Positions 39,677 to 40,263 of a stretch of 40,263 nt of DNA are shown here, in pieces. Both the position numbers and the translations under genes were made by a program. The notes below the pieces were generated by a model. The model was not told where the DNA came from. It saw only the letters and a list, made by a program, of their open reading frames with translations, and searched no databases. How positions within the stretch are numbered: position 1 is the first letter of the stretch; every line of letters begins with the position of its first letter. Location of the stretch: NCBI GenBank assembly GCA_050185515.1, contig JBFWZG010000008.1, positions 1-40,263 of the forward strand. Direction: 5' to 3'. The stretch comes from JAQSWP01 sp050185515. GTDB taxonomy: Bacteria > Pseudomonadota > Alphaproteobacteria > Reyranellales > JAQSWP01.

Positions 39677-40087
39677 CTATAGCCGGCAGAATCCCGCCTC
39701 GACTTGCTCCGGCCACCCGACCGGAAACGGCGCCATCAGCGCCGCCAGCGTCATCTCCGCTGGCTGCCTTCCGTCGAGTATCGCCTCGACGATGTCCGGG
39801 GCGAGCAGGGTCAGGCGCAGGACCCGGCACAGATAGGACTGGTTGATCTTCTCCGCTTCGGCCAGCTCGGTCACCGAGGCGAATCGGCCGCTCTCCATGA
39901 GGCGCTTCCAGCGGTGGGCCCGGGCGATCGCCTTGACCATGGTGTTGTCGACGCGCGGGCGGGGTGCGCTCCAACACGCACCCTCCGGCGTTACCACCTG
40001 CTTGCGCCCGCCACGCTTGCGGAGTGTGAGGGGTACACGGACCGTCAGCGTGTGCCCGTCATGGCTAGTGGCGCCGCCGGCTCTCAT
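39677..40087 (-). CDS. Recombinase-associated helix-turn-helix protein
   Basis: This 136-residue protein starts at an ATG overlapping the stop of the recombinase gene (ATGA at 40084-40087). It has LTVRVPLTLRKRGGRKQVVT at the N-terminus, then RVDNTMVKAIARAHRWKRLM and a helix-turn-helix-like region (FASVTELAEAEKINQSYLCR, LRLTLLAPDIVEAILDGRQP). Proteins of this kind sit directly after serine recombinase genes in many alphaproteobacterial mobile elements. It probably binds DNA at the element ends or regulates the recombinase, but this is not established from the sequence. It is read from the right edge toward the left. Confidence 0.7.
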   Translation of the reverse strand: MRAGGATSHDGHTLTVRVPLTLRKRGGRKQVVTPEGACWSAPRPRVDNTMVKAIARAHRWKRLMESGRFASVTELAEAEKINQSYLCRVLRLTLLAPDIVEAILDGRQPAEMTLAALMAPFPVGWPEQVEAGFCRL

Positions 40088-40263
40088 GCCGCCCTCCGCG
40101 GATCATCGGCCATGCCGCCAATCTCATGAACCAGACGGGCCAGCCCATCGACGCGGAGGCGGATATCGGCGCCTGCCGGCCCGACCTCGACGCGCTCTAC
40201 GAGGAGCTGGACGATGCGGGCCTGCTCGGCCGGAAACAGCTCGTCCCACAGCGGGGCCAGTCC
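40084..40263 (-). CDS. Serine recombinase, C-terminal fragment cut by the window edge
   Basis: Only the last 59 residues are inside the window, on the - strand, ending at the stop 40084-40086. The segment LWDELFPAEQARIVQLLVER followed by VEVGPAGADIRLRVDGLARL is the typical end of the large serine recombinase group that integrates prophages and islands. The catalytic N-terminal domain must lie beyond 40263. The stop overlaps the next gene's start by four bases, so the two are an operon. It is a candidate integrase for the island seen in this window, or for a neighbouring element. Confidence 0.78.
   Translation of the reverse strand, partial: GLAPLWDELFPAEQARIVQLLVERVEVGPAGADIRLRVDGLARLVHEIGGMADDPRRAA

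Noticed and set aside
1..40263. CRISPR arrays, tRNA and rRNA genes
   Set aside because: No regularly spaced repeats, cloverleaf-like sequence or rRNA stretch was found by eye. A tRNA scan and repeat search would be decisive.

Overview
The window is GC-rich DNA from an alphaproteobacterium, probably a Rhizobiales- or Rhodospirillales-type host. This is inferred from codon use, the style of the phage genes, and the serine-recombinase module at the right end. No rRNA, tRNA or chromosomal housekeeping gene is visible, so the genus cannot be fixed. The window looks like a prophage or prophage-derived island carrying accessory cargo.

Region A (1-19225, all + strand) is a nearly continuous siphophage-type morphogenesis and lysis block. 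It holds a prohead protease/major capsid fusion, a DUF2190 capsid protein, head-tail joining and tail terminator proteins, and the tail tube. It continues with a tail assembly chaperone that has a textbook -1 frameshift signal, a DUF6441-like protein, a 1278-residue tape measure protein, baseplate and fibre proteins, and two tandem jelly-roll-like paralogues. It ends with a membrane/coiled-coil protein, a membrane-anchored lytic transglycosylase and nested Rz/Rz1-type spanins. No tail sheath gene is seen.

Region B (about 19490-23795) is visibly AT-richer and holds three + strand genes. The last two overlap by ATGA and none is recognised. They are a candidate undescribed, possibly anti-phage, system. 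Region C (23935-25560) holds a membrane-anchored thermonuclease on the - strand and then a decayed second lysis cassette: the 3' end of an endolysin/holin, an Rz-like gene with two compensating frameshifts, and an Rz1-like lipoprotein gene.

Region D (25937-34191) is a ribosomal-peptide (RiPP) maturation cluster. On the + strand TfuA, a SAM methyltransferase with a winged-helix-like tail, and a JmjC/cupin-type oxygenase are translationally coupled. Converging on them from the - strand are an NTF2-like protein with a single-cysteine tail, a B12-type radical SAM RiPP maturase, YcaO, and a thiazolinyl-imide-reductase-like enzyme. A second Fe/2-oxoglutarate-type oxygenase is divergent. YcaO with TfuA implies backbone thioamide or azoline formation, the reductase implies reduction of a C=N ring, and the rest imply methylation and hydroxylation. 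No classical precursor gene is present. The NTF2-like protein is the best precursor candidate, and this is the most interesting part of the window.

Region E (34606-40263) holds an Mrr-type restriction enzyme and a divergent MmeI-like methyltransferase/nuclease. It then has a small excisionase-like helix-turn-helix protein and a recombinase-associated gene. The last feature is the C-terminus of a serine recombinase running off the right edge.
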